From: Brachyhypopomus gauderio | Taxonomy: Eukaryota; Chordata; Actinopteri; Gymnotiformes; Hypopomidae | DNA: 64,000 bases | Direction of reading: 5' to 3' | Assembly (NCBI RefSeq): GCF_052324685.1 | Contig: NW_027506905.1 | Coordinates: 347,501-411,500 of the forward strand | Shown here: one piece after another, positions 23,466 through 35,783 of the stretch | How the letters are laid out: every line of letters starts with the position of its first letter | How positions within the stretch are numbered: position 1 is the first letter of the stretch | The notes under the pieces: generated by a model | Told to the model about the DNA's origin: nothing | The model's database searches: none | Seen by the model: only the letters and a program-made list of their open reading frames with translations | Translations under genes and position numbers: made by a program

Positions 23466-24460
23466 GAATGCCCCCATTGCCCCGTGCGCAAGAGCCTCAC
23501 GCGCTGTCGATTCGCGAGGTCGTGCACCTCTCGAATTTTGTAACTTTGCACGCGCTGCGCGTCAGTGCAATGAACATAGTCATGTTTGCAGGGTTCATAC
23601 ACCTTTTATAAGGTGGAATTAAAGCACTTGAACATCACTTTCAAGGTCCATTTCAATATTTCACAGCACGTTAAACTTAATTAAGTTAAATATTTATACA
23701 TATACTCGAAATGATTCGTTGTTAATCACATTATTTAATGGTTGTTTATTTTCAAAACGCCCAATCTTAACGTCTTCACGTTCTCTCATGTTTCGTCCTG
23801 GAATTACAAGAGGCTCGTATTTGTTAACGTAATACAAGTGAACTGTTCAGTCAGACAGATATTTGTTGTGAAACGAAGTAGTTACAATTTCAAACATTTT
23901 CAAGTACTTTAGCCTAAATTTTCAAACCTGGAACACAATGCAACTTTAAAATTCGTCAGGTAAATGTTTTTCCTTTCTTTTCTGCGCTCTAGATTTCTGT
24001 ATTTTCTTTAACTATCCACCACTGTATTTCCCGCTGTTGGGCGGGTACCAGCCGGCTACGGTTGGTGCTGGATCAAACCATTTTTCAGTGGGAGGCGGGG
24101 GTGTATACACTTAATGGAAAATATGCAGATAGGTAAATAACATATATTTTTAGCCATTGAGCTTATTTTGAGTACAGAATTTTATATTAATGAAAGATTT
24201 CAAGATTATTTAAAATTATAGACTTTAAATAAAAAATAAATAGCTGGGCTCTTTGATGGGCCCCCCTGGCCATGGGGCCCGGGACAACAGACCCGGTTGT
24301 CCCCCCCTGTCGACGGGGCTGACTGTAGGTACAAGATCCAAGTGCAATGAAGATGAATGAAACACGTTGGGCATCCCATTGTGGCCTCAACTTAGTAAAC
24401 ATGAATAAAACTTAAATAAGGGAACAAATTAGTTGGTATCATGATTGATCATTTATTTAT
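23466..24460. other. Unclassified repeat-like sequence after the Tc1 break
   Basis: It begins sharply where the Tc1 copy stops. It contains a CpG-rich head (GCGCTGTCGATTCGCGAGG), an AT-rich body, and a G/C block at 24255-24330 (ATGGGGCCCGGGACAAC) resembling common fish transposon ends. No coding frame was recognised. It is probably one or more transposon fragments; the class is unknown. Confidence 0.35.
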
Positions 24461-24468
24461 ATATATAT

Positions 24469-24837
24469 TGTGGTGTTGCCACTGGTGCATTGGGGTGGAG
24501 TATGTGAGTGTGTGAGTATGTGAGTGTGCTCCTCCCATGAACAATTGCAGCCGTAGGAAGTCATTTAAAAGAGTAAATGTTAGTTATATGTGTTGAATTA
24601 TGTTATGTGGTTTGTTTGGGGCATGCGGGTTTGTTCTGTACAGTCACTTGCGTTTATTCTTGCACTGTTTGTCATGTTGAGGGAGTGATGAACTAGGCTG
24701 AACGGAGTATGAAAAGGGTCAGAATAAGAAAGTTGAGTTCATGTATGACTTCTCCTTTTTCTCTAAAAGTGCTAATAAACGGTTGGAAAGACCACGCAAA
24801 ACCTGCGTGGCACTCTTACTCCCGCCGACACGCTACA
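24469..24837 (+). mobile_element. Possible solo LTR
   Basis: A 369-bp block starts TGTGGTGTTGCC and ends GACACGCTACA (TG...CA). It carries AATAAACGGTTGG about 65 bp from its end, an arrangement typical of fish retrotransposon LTRs. No flanking 5-bp duplication was found and no internal retroelement sequence adjoins. Tentative. Confidence 0.4.
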
Positions 24838-25140
24838 CTGTTTTCTTTTTTAAAAGAATGCACTTCAAGAATGCACCTATTAAATCATAGACTGTCAGCA
24901 CACTTGCCTGCACATCTGACTTTGACCTTGATCTGCTTTCTAAAGTGCACTTCTTAATTTGTTTTAAACAGAAGCACAGAAACCCCTAACACAGTTAAGG
25001 AACTGGATTATATACACAGATTTAATTACATCACTAGTAAAACTCCCAGTTATGTGACATTCCTACGGTGGCCCTGAAAGCACATCACGCTGCAAGCAAA
25101 AAAACATGCTGCAAATTAATCAAAATGACAACGCGTGCGC

Positions 25141-25403
25141 CAGTGGTGGATGCAGCCGGCAGTTTTTGGACGGGCCAACGTGTAATTGGGGTGGGCAAGC
25201 ACGAACAAAAGTTGTTGACGGGGGGGTGGTTGGCGAACAAAAGTTGTTCGGGGTGGGCGGGGTGTATGGTCATTAAATGACTCGTGCGCTACGCGGCATG
25301 CTGCAGCAATTATAGTTTATTTTCATTAATTTTCATACGGAAAACTGTATTCTGAGCTTGTGATTGGGTGGGCCCAGCTGGCCCGCCCGTAGATCCGCCC
25401 CTG
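25141..25403. mobile_element. Small non-autonomous hAT, 8-bp duplication
   Basis: The termini CAGTGGTGGATGC and GATCCGCCCCTG are imperfect inverted repeats. The octamer GCGTGCGC is duplicated exactly on both sides (25133-25140 and 25404-25411). It is 263 bp long and non-coding, and is inserted in the left arm of the larger TIR element. Confidence 0.88.
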
Positions 25404-25868
25404 GCGTGCGCTACATTTCGGAAACGTGCTGCAAAGAGCTTTGTAATTCAATCCCAATAATTCATTTGACGTAATGAGATACTGTAACAACTGCAGTTTC
25501 TAGTTTTTAAATTAGTCTTTTACGACCAGTGTTGGTCGTTGTTGGTGTCTGACGCTCCGGGTCCAGATGTGTCTCCTCCCACCACGTCTCTTCCTGGTTG
25601 ATGCGGATTGGCTGTTTTCTTCCCAAGACCCACAGTTCCGCTTTTAAAAGATCTGCAAAGTTATGCCTGTTAATACGGCCCAAACGGGAAGAAAGGACTA
25701 CAATACTCTTTTTGTTAATTTTATTATAGGAAGTTAAAGTAGGTTTATTGTATTTTATTAACTTTTCTTTGTACAGGATTTAGGTAAGGTAGTTGATATG
25801 GTTTTTGTTATAGACGTTTTGTTTATTATTTTGAGCATTGCGTCGTGTCCTGAAGCTACATCCCTGGG

Positions 25869-27150
25869 GCAGTTTTCAATCAATCAATCAATCAATCAAA
25901 TTTTATTTATATAGCGCTTTTTACAACAGTTGTTGTCACAAAGCAGCTTTACAAGTGCCGAGTCCAAGCCCCCAGTGAGCAAGCCAAAGGCGACAGTGGC
26001 AAGGAAAAACTCCCTAGTTTTTTTGCATGAGGAAGAAACCTTGAGAGGAACCAAGACTCAGGGGGGGAACCCATCCTCCTCTGGCCGACACCGGTCACCA
26101 TGACAACAACAACAATATAGACAGAATGTAGACAGAATGTAAAAGATGCAATAATGTCCATTTAGACCGAAAAAGATGTAATAATGTCCATCATGGTGTA
26201 GGCATCCGGTTAGGCAGGAGGTGGCCGGCCAGGATGGATCGCTTGTCTCTCCTCATCTCATTATTCCTCAAGCAGGCGGGCAGCCATGTGGAGAAATGAA
26301 ACAGGGAAAATTAGCTCTGTATGAGGACATATACGGGACAGGTAAAATTATAAACATTTCTGGAGTGTGGCAGCAACTCCGGCACTAAGTTAAATTATTA
26401 CAGCCTAGCTAAAAAAAGGCAGAACCAGAAGGTAACATAGGCTTGGGGGCATTCTGAGACAATGGCATCCGTCCACTGCACTGTCAACAAACTTGAGTGA
26501 CCACGAGCAGTGACAGGATGACAGCACCAGCACCCCAGTCTACCATAAAACCCTTCGTCTATGAACCCCTGGATCTGTACCTTTATCTAAGGGGGATATT
26601 AATTATCAAACGCTAGACTAAATAAGTGGGTTTTCAACCTAGATTTAAAGATTGTGACTGTGTCAGAGTCCCGGACACATTTAGGAAGATTATTCCAAAG
26701 CTGGGGGGCCTTATAAGAAAAGGCTCTTCCCCCTGCTGTTACCTTGTTAATTTGTGGAACTAATAACAGACCAGCACCCTGTGATCTTAGTTGACGTGGG
26801 GGTTCATAGTAGGAAATAAGTTCCTGGAGGTATTCAGGAGCAAGCCCATGTAGTGCTTTGTATGCTAATAATAGAATTTTAAAATCAATACGAAATTTAA
26901 CTGGGAGCCAATGCAGGGCTGATAGGACTGGTCTAATATGCTGAAATTTTCTAGTTCTGGTCAGAACTCTAGCTGCGGCATTTTGAACTACTTGAAGTTT
27001 ATTTAGATTCTTATTTGAACATCCTGACAGTAGTGAATTGCAGTAGTCTAGTCTAGAGCTAACAAAGGCGTGCACCAATTTTTCTGCATCATCCTGTGAT
27101 AATGCATTTCTTAATTTGGCAATGTTGCGGAGATGTAGAAAAGCTACATT
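25869..27150 (-). mobile_element. L2-type LINE, 5' truncated
   Basis: The minus-strand frame 26599-27078, extendable upstream with FLHLRNIAKLRNALS to about 27150, is the C-terminal end of a non-LTR polymerase: SSRLDYCNSLLSG, LQVVQNAAARVLT, ALHWLPVKFRIDFK, LWNNLPKCVRDS and KTHLFSLAFDN. This end is characteristic of fish L2/CR1-group LINEs. A 3' non-coding tail continues to the TTGATTGATTGA microsatellite at 25869-25890 (sense strand), a usual L2 terminus. The catalytic part is absent, so it is inactive. Confidence 0.88.
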
Positions 27151-27599
27151 TTTTAAATAATTGTAGTTTTAAATAAAACTCACAATTTTTCACTGTCCCT
27201 ATCACAGTCTCTCTATATCCTCTCTGTTAGGGCTATTGCCTAGTCATAAGTGTTATTCCCTTCATCGCTTACCAGGTTATGTTTAGTCTATTTTGGTCAA
27301 TTGTTTTGAGACATATTGCATTATTTAGCTCACCCGTGATTTTTTATATTGTTTATGGCTAAAAACCTAGTCCCTGCGTTAAGTCCAGAAACACTTCTGT
27401 TGTGTTTTGGCTGGATTTGTAGCGTTTCTGAATTTGCAGCGTAGTGCACGTGTTGTCATTTTGATGAATTTGCATTGCGTATTTGCAGCGCGATACTTTC
27501 AGGGCCACCGTACATTCCAGTTACACTGATCGTGGTGGAACAGAATGATCCATTGTCAGATACTATAGCTTCATATCTGTAAACATGCATATAAAAAAA

Positions 27600-30500
27600 A
27601 AAAACACAAGAAAAGCAGCTGTTTGATATCATTTAATCACAATCCCTGCCAGTACAGAATCATTTTTGCACATTAAGTTACACTTCATTTTAAATAATTT
27701 TCACTTTTCCCCCCATCTAATTAAAAGTTCCAGTCAGTTATCCTCCCATGTCATTTTAAGAAGAAAAGCAATTGTATTATACAAAAAATGCAATTCAAAT
27801 TTTCACACAGTGAATTCTTTAAACAAAGAAAAAAAAGGTTTAACAGCTAAATCCACATTGGAGAAATATAGTTCTAAGCATTCCTTAATGGAGTATAATA
27901 TGTTTAAAAAAAACAAAACAAAACAAAAAAACCCACACACATTCTTACTTATGTTGCAGTTAACTGTGTACCTTAATCTTATATGAACTAACTTGGGAGT
28001 AATTACTGAAAATAATTACATGCCCAAAAGTTAGGAGTCACAAAACAACAACAACAACAAAAAAAAAACACAATGATAAATGCATGATCAGCCCCATGTC
28101 ATGAAAGCCAAATCAACAGGTGAGTGCAAGCAATGAACATGTTCAGCGTGAACAAAACGAAAGAGGCAAACAACACTCCCATCGGGACTCGTACATGATC
28201 ATCCAATTCAACACAAGCTACAGCTATGAGCTAAAATACTAACGCTGGTGTGCCCGAGGGCTGGGCTCTTCTGCCATTAAAGCTTCTACCCCACGCTGTT
28301 AATTTTCCAACTCGGGTGTAGTTTCACACGTCGATGGATCCTTCTCGACTCAGCGTCACGTTAACGCGAGTCATAATGGGAGAAAACTCCCTCCAGTGTG
28401 CGTGTCCATGCACACTGCCCTCCTAGTAACCCGTTTCAGACAGAAAATTCAGTTTCAACCATTTTACAGTCACTGAGTGCCTGGTTCTCCCTTCAGCTGT
28501 TTAATTCCACAGTAGTTTAAAAATCCAACCATGTTCAAAATCAAGGCCAACATAAGACATAATGCGATCAACATTACCCTATCAGGAGTCACCACTGGTA
28601 ATCAGCAAGATTTTTCTTTCGAAAATGAGCCCAGGACGAAGAAACAGGCTTTTTACTGTTTGTTGATCATAAATAAGACTAGACACTTACTGAGCCAACA
28701 CTGGGTAAACATTTTGGTTCCCTTTTTACTCATGTTTCTCCCATGGGCTGATGGGAGGCTGCAAGTTGCTTTGCAACAATAGGTAAAACAGTGAAAGCAA
28801 CAATAGGTAAAACAGCGAAAGCGGTCTTCCAGTGACTGACAAATTCAGTAACTCGGAGAGTGAGTAGCTAAAGCCCTTGTAAGCGAGAGACCAGTTTATC
28901 ACAGCGTTTCATGCACGGAAACAAATTCAAACCAGTCTCCACATAAAAAAATGACAAAGAATTACTTTCTGCAAACTGACTGATGTTACAAAAGTCTGTA
29001 TGGTATAATGGAAAACTAAACCCAGGACTGATGGCTTGACTGGTTACCATCTGTTGGAAACAATAGACATAATTAAACAAGATATTATAAACTTGTGTGA
29101 CGTCATAAGAGCTGGGGTAAAAAAAAATCATTTAAAGAGCATGTAAATTCTAGATGTATCAGAAATACAGACTGAGTGAGCAGATTCATATAATGCTTTA
29201 ACTGCTTCTTAAACCTTGATCAGAAGACTAAACAGAAGATGTCCGATAATAAATGCACTTGAAACTAGTGGCCTGCAAAACCCTGAATCTTGGTCAAAGA
29301 ACAGCTATGCATTGATGATTCTGCAGAGATATTTACAAACAAAAATGCACCATGCAATATGGACAAAAACAATCCTTAATAAATCAAAGAAGCTGATGAT
29401 GCATGGAAAGGCACGAGTTTCCTACAAGTGATGAAACCTTTTGCTGTTTTTCTCTTACATGGCAATATGCAATAAGTGGTTCTTAAGATGCCATTTCTGC
29501 CACTGCAAAAAGTCACTTTAGTGGCTGTGAAGCACATCAGAAATGTGTATTATAGTCCTTTGCAATTTTCAACTTTGCCACTGTATGTGTATCTACCTAT
29601 GAGGCATTTCGTATGCAATCCTGAAGTCTATGTACATGTCAACAGCTCTTTTGCAAGCAATGACAACATTTAAATAAAATTTAAGTCACATCAAATTGAT
29701 GCATGAAAGGGGCAACAGAATGTCTCCAGAGATCGTTAAACAGCCATTAAAACAAAAACACATTAACAAATCTGAGAGAACAGAATGCTAAAATAGAGAA
29801 GAAAGCAAGTTGTAATCAGTTGGACGCTATTAAGTGAACTCTACATAAACAGCCAGCAGAGATAACAAGAGTGACTGATGCTACAGAATAGCCTCAGGGA
29901 ATTAATGCTCAGATGGTGTGGTGCTCAGATTAGTGGTGCTCAGATTAGTGGTGTTCACTAAACACGTTTAAAAAAAGTTTTGATAACATACTGCATTACT
30001 GCTGGTGAAACAGAAACAGTAACAACTAGTATCATATAGTAACTACTGTCCATACAGCACAGAGAATATGACCAATATATGCTCATCCATTTCTGTTTTG
30101 CACTAGAGCTCAACACTTTCTCCCAATACAGCATAATCTGCTGTTTGGTTTCTCACAACATGCATGGCTTTGTTAAGTTTTTGCAGGAATAATCCATTGT
30201 GTGTCAAATACTTCACTGTAGTCACCATCACACAAGTTTCACCAGCAGTTAAACTTGTACACAATTTCCTTTGCACTTCATGGTTTAATGTAAAATCACT
30301 GGCATCACCAAAAATCTTTTAATTATATTCTCAGACTAAATGAAAAATGAATGTTCTTAAATACTGAGTGCGGACAAAAGTTGAACATAATGAACCTGCT
30401 GTCTCATCTCAGTCCTAAATGGATGCTTCAAGGTCTACCTGCAAAACTGGTGGTGAAATAATGCTTGTACTATAACTGAAGTATTACTCAGGAAAGACGT

Positions 30501-33212
30501 TACCTAATCTCAGATGTAGAGTCTGACTGTTAAATGCAGACTGACCATTTCTGCTACATTGTGGAGAACTAGAGCTCGTGTAGTGAGTGAATTTTGGGCC
30601 ATGGAGAGTCTCCATTGGCAGTTTGAGGTAAACTCAGAACCTTTAAATCTCGATCGCAGCCGTGTTGCATGCAGTTGTGGCCAGCTCGAACACGACAAAC
30701 CAGATACATTATCAGACCCTTTTTATGCACGCAAGTCTGGTCTGTAGGAGTAGGGAAAACAACAGTACAAGCCACAAAGGTCTCCAGGCCTTGGACTGAA
30801 AACAGTTGTTTTTCTGAGCCTATTCAATCAAACTCAATCCCCACTGTGGCCCCCTGGAGAAATCATTAACCTGCCAATCAAAATGTCAAAGCAACTTCAC
30901 AGAAGTTAGAGTCCCTCGCAGTTTGAACAGAGGTGATCAAAACGGTCACTCATCTCACAATATAGGCTACTTTATAGAACATAGGGTACTGGCAGTGTGG
31001 AAAACACACACACAGACCATTTAACAGAAACCACAGCAGTGGGTTGTGCTATTGGATCAACATTATCATCGTTTTGACTTGCCCTGAAGATCTGTATGTA
31101 GATCATGGATTTCACTGAAGAAGTGAAAACAAGATTGCATAAACATTCATAAAACAGAATGTCTCCTGTCATTTTGTCTTTTCTCTTAGACTTTTTCTCC
31201 ATCCTCAGGATGAAAAATGTAAACTGGTGTTAAAATATATCAAAGCTGAGAGGTATATCAGTGCATGATTTTAAAAAAGAAAGGAAAAACGTAGCCTACA
31301 ATTACTGAGTAGCACCCCCCCCCCCCAACACACACACATACACACACACACATACACACACCCCTACTGTATTTGTTATGACCACCTCTGAGCAAAAGCA
31401 GCTTAGCAAATCATGGAAACTGAGCCATGGCACAAAATAATCAAAATGTAACAAAAAAATACACCAGAATACAACGTTCCAGATTAATTTGGCCATATTT
31501 CTTCAGAAAGGCCAGTACAGCAGGGAGAGTGATCAACAGACACCCTGGAGACCAGTGAGACCCACGACAAGAGTTGAGAACAATCTCAAACTGTGCCAGA
31601 ATACAGGACTTGTAATGGCACCCTAAATCACCCTGAAAAACCTGTCCATCCCTTAATTTTGGAGGATTTCCTAGGCATGTGACAATTGCAAGAAAAAGTA
31701 ATATATATCTATATATTGTTATATATAATAATACAGAGGCCAATAAAAGCATTTCTGAATTTACTGAACTGGTGCCAGTGTACAAGATCTCTGCTTACTT
31801 TTATTTTGCTTGGTTGGGCGACAATATTCAAATACTGACGAGTTTGAAGGGAAACAATCCTGGATTCAACTAAAATAAACTTCCTTGGTTTAATTTAAAA
31901 GTGCTGGGGTGACTGAGATTTTGGGGATTTTTTCTATGTTTTTGTGAATCTTATCAATTTTTGTCCTAGAATATGCAGTCAAACGTCAACCACACTATGA
32001 AGGACCACAGATATACCAACTTGCGTGAAGAGAGAAATGACAATCAACAGAAAGTAGAACAATAAACTGTTCAACTGAATTTACAATTACACAAGCATGA
32101 AAAGCGATAAGTTAACTACCAAGAATGTAGTTTGAACCCGTTCATTAACTACGAGCAACACTCTAGTGAGTTTGATAGTGACGATAGTGGACTAATTATC
32201 AAAATTATTTTTACTGCGTAGACTGTTGTGACGCCAAGTAAACACTTATATTGATATAATGCTTCTCGCACGCCTTGGTTTCCAAGGCAATGAGAGAAAT
32301 TGTTTGTCATAGAAAAAAAAGGAACTTCATTCACAGAACAGAACCAAAAAAGGAAAAGAGCAAATAAACAGTAGATACTGCTTATTTCTACAAACATCTG
32401 CAGGTGTAAACTGAACAAGACTGAACTGTTCACACACTCTACCCACACCTGTCTACTTATGTTAGTGGTTGTGTGGAAAACGCAGTTCTCCTCCACGTAG
32501 CCCTTATCTCATGGAACATATGGAATGCTCAACATCCTGGTACTGCCACGCCAGAAGAAGTGATCCAGTGAGAGCCGAGCATCTGGGACGGTGGCAAAAG
32601 AGGGAGGGGATGGTTCACTGTGGCTTTAGTGAGATATGGGGTAAGAGATATAGGGTAAAAGATATGGGGTAAGGGATATGGGGTAAGAGATATGGGGTAA
32701 GAGATATGGGGTAAGAGATATGGGGTAAGGGATATGGGGTAAGGGATATAGGGTAAGAGATATGGGGTAAGGGATATGGGGTAAGAGATATGGGGTAAGA
32801 GATATGGGGTAAGAGATATGGGGTAAGAGATATGGGGTAAGGGATATGGGGTAAGGGATATGGGGTAAGAGATATGGGGTAAGAGATATGGGGTAAGAGA
32901 TATGGGGTAAGGGATATGGGGTAAGAGATATGGGGTAAGAGATATGGGGTAAGAGATATGGGGTAAGGGATATGGGGTAAGGGATATGGGGTAAGAGATA
33001 TGGGGTAAGGGATATGGGGTAAGGGATATGGGGTAAGGGATATGGGGTAAGAGATATGGGGTAAGAGATATGGGGTAAGAGATATGGGGTAAGAGATATA
33101 GGGTAAGAGATGGCCTTTGTCCTGCAGGGGGCAAACTGAATAAACAATGGGGGAGAGAGAGCGAGAGACAGACCCCAGGGGAAGGCGTGGAACACACAGC
33201 CAGAGTGTCTGG
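27600..33212 (-). other. rc3h1: Probable rc3h1 3' untranslated region
   Basis: Some 5.6 kb downstream of the rc3h1 stop holds no transposon and no gene-like frame. It is AT-rich with A/T homopolymers, as in the multi-kilobase 3'UTR of mammalian RC3H1. Short direct repeats occur at 28775-28815 and 29910-29950 and a C/A-rich run at 31313-31360. The start-proximal part carries the 14-bp minisatellite listed separately. The transcript end is not proven; part of this may be spacer. Confidence 0.4.
32630..33112. repeat. 14-bp minisatellite, about 34 copies
   Basis: The unit is GATATGGGGTAAGA or GATATGGGGTAAGG, head to tail, highly uniform, ending about 100 bp from the rc3h1 stop codon. Each plus-strand unit has a GGGG run and the string GGGGTAAGA. 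In the rc3h1 transcript it reads as a C-rich CCCCATATC array. Because 14 is not a multiple of 3 and no stop arises, all three minus frames stay open, producing false 189-239-codon ORFs. Confidence 0.95.
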
Positions 33213-35691
33213 CTAGGAGCAGTGGTGAACCACCCCGTTCTTTGACAGATCTGGGCTGCTGGCCACCAGCTCGGACGACAGGCTGAGTGAGGAAGTCTTG
33301 CTGGTGAGGGAGGACATGCTGCCGGCCAAACCACAGTCCTGCACCGCGGAGCTCAAACCGTTGGGGCCCTCACTATGAACACACAGAGAGGAGAAATGAA
33401 ACACAGGGACACACGGGGGGTTCTGACCCACGGGTCTTGTCTGACCAGAAACATCGGGGGCTTTGGTCTTAACCACTTGCATTAAAAACACACCAACACA
33501 TGTGTGAGAAGCTGTAAGATAACTCCTGGCACAGAAGTTGGCCTAGGGCAACACACAGCACACGGATGCTCTGGAGAACTACAGTATTTCCGGACTCAAT
33601 ATCTAATACTCTAATAAATCAGCTAACTCAACTGAGAATCTGCATCTAAATTGGAGTCAGTAGATCTCTACTGATGAGGGTAATCCAGGGTGAGTGTGGG
33701 TCTTACCTAAGGGATAGCTGATGCTCCTCACGCTGCAGGTGTTCACCCTGTCCATTCTCACTGGACGTTATTAATTTGTATTTCATACCAGGGGCTACAT
33801 GACTCTCCTGCAATACAAGTCAGATATAATAGCAAAGGTTAAGCTTCTCCAACATTGACCAAGGAAAGGTGAACAATCACAAACTATTGAGAATTCCCTA
33901 TTCTCCGACCCCGTTTCTTGAGATCTACCTTCCCACAGAGTTTAGTTCCAAATCTCATCTAACGGTCCTGAGCCTCTTAACGTGACCTCAAATCCATGAT
34001 TGTGGGTTATGGAAACAGGCAGGAGTTTGAACCCTGCAGCCTTGAGGTTTCGGGGCCTGGCCCGGTGCTCCGGTGTGGCGGTTGGCCCGCTCCTCTGGGC
34101 GGTTGTGGTCCGGAGCGGCTCGGGGCTCCTCTTTCTCTGCCTGCCTCTGGCCTCTGGGGGAATGTTGTCGCAGCTTTCTACCCTCACTATTAGTGCATTC
34201 CATACATTTATCCTCTGTTGCACTTACATAAACACACACATCACAGTCACATGTAGTTTTTCCTCAAGTGCTGTACGTCTCAGGTTCACTTTCTGCTCTT
34301 CTTACAGGAGCAGCAGTTGGTGAACTATTGCAGTGGTCATTTGTGTAGTTACAGTTGGTGAACTATTGCAGTGGTCATTTGTGTAGTTACAGTTGGTGAA
34401 CTATTGCAGTGGTCATTTGTACCGTGTTCTTTCTGCCCTTCTGTCTTTCCCCTTTTTACTTTCTCTCCCCTTTTTTTCTCTCTTGTCCTGTATGGTTCAC
34501 CTAACCCCGTATTATACACCGTATTATTGCACCGTATTATACTGAATTGTTTTCATTTGATCCTTACATAAAACAAAAGTTGTCCTCCAAAGATTGAGCC
34601 AAAAAAACCCCTGCAGGAACTTAAATATTGAGAACATAAATACTGCTCTAGAATGTTCTTCTTTAATCACACCAGACCATTTTGGTTCAATATTTCTCCA
34701 TACGTTAGAAAACTACATTTACATCCGACAATGCTGGAATGTTAGACTTTGCTGACATCTGTCATTATGAATGGGCCTCGAAAACAGACATGGTCAAAAC
34801 ACAGTTAACACCAATCGCACAAATCTACGAGAGCAGCCCCAGCAAAGACTGGTTCCGGCTCAGTGGGCTTGCTCACCATGGCCATCTCCCTCGTCCTCAT
34901 ACCGATCTCCCTCTCCACCTGGTGAAGCTCCATACTCAGCTGTTCACAGGACACGGCAGCAGTAGACCAGTCCCCCGGGGCAGCCTGGCCAGATGACGCA
35001 CCCGCCTCCCTCTGCACACACACTCCAGTGCTTGAGCTCTGCATCCGACAACGTTACAGTCAGTACCATTTCATGTTTTGGATTAAAAAATTAATAAAAA
35101 GATTGTTATTTGGTATATATTCATCCAGATACCTAGCAAACGAATGTATTAAATGTAGCGATACCCTTTTTTCATACAGGGGGTTTCAAAATGTATGTTG
35201 ATACAAAACTTTACAGAAAAACTACATACCTTAATACATGCAAACCAGGCCAATGTTAAGATAACTTTAGTACTGGCAGTAAATGCTTTATTTAATTGCT
35301 TTATTTCTTAAGCGTTGTGCATTTTTAAGTTGTAATTGTGTTTCAATGAGAAATTGAATTACACAGGAATGACAAATAAAATCCTGCACACCCAACAGAA
35401 CATGGAAGACATGTGTAGAGGAGAGAGTACCTCCAAACATCGCGTCTGCTGCGTGATCTGCTGATTGACCTGCTGAAGCTCCATCCTCAGCTGTTCTCTA
35501 TCCTGGGCAGCAGGGGGCAGACTGGAGAGGACAACATTTCATCAGATAAACACTTACATTAACAGTTACATATTTTTGTAAAAAATATACATGCCTAAAC
35601 ATGACAATTTCATACAAACATGTATTTGTAAGATTTCATTTCCGTCATAAAGACCTTTGAACTGAGATATCCCAGGGTGGTTTGGAATATA

Positions 35692-35783
<92 letters not shown>

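Larger units (their letters stand above)
25064..27512. mobile_element. Terminal-inverted-repeat DNA element, class unknown
   Basis: TACGGTGGCCCTGAAAG at 25064-25080 is repeated inverted at 27496-27512. Similarity continues inward for roughly 80 bp (TCAAAATGACAAC and GCTGCAAA are shared). CATTCC flanks both ends (25058-25063 and 27513-27518), giving a 6-bp, or at most 7-bp, target duplication. The interior holds a later hAT (25141-25403) and an L2 LINE (25869-27150); what remains of the original element has no transposase frame. The superfamily is not obvious from duplication length plus termini. Confidence 0.78.

Noticed and set aside
32529-33334. Three overlapping minus-strand frames of 189-239 codons with a YPISLTPYLLPH repeat
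   Set aside because: All arise from the 14-bp minisatellite and partly overlap real rc3h1 exon 19 in the wrong frame.
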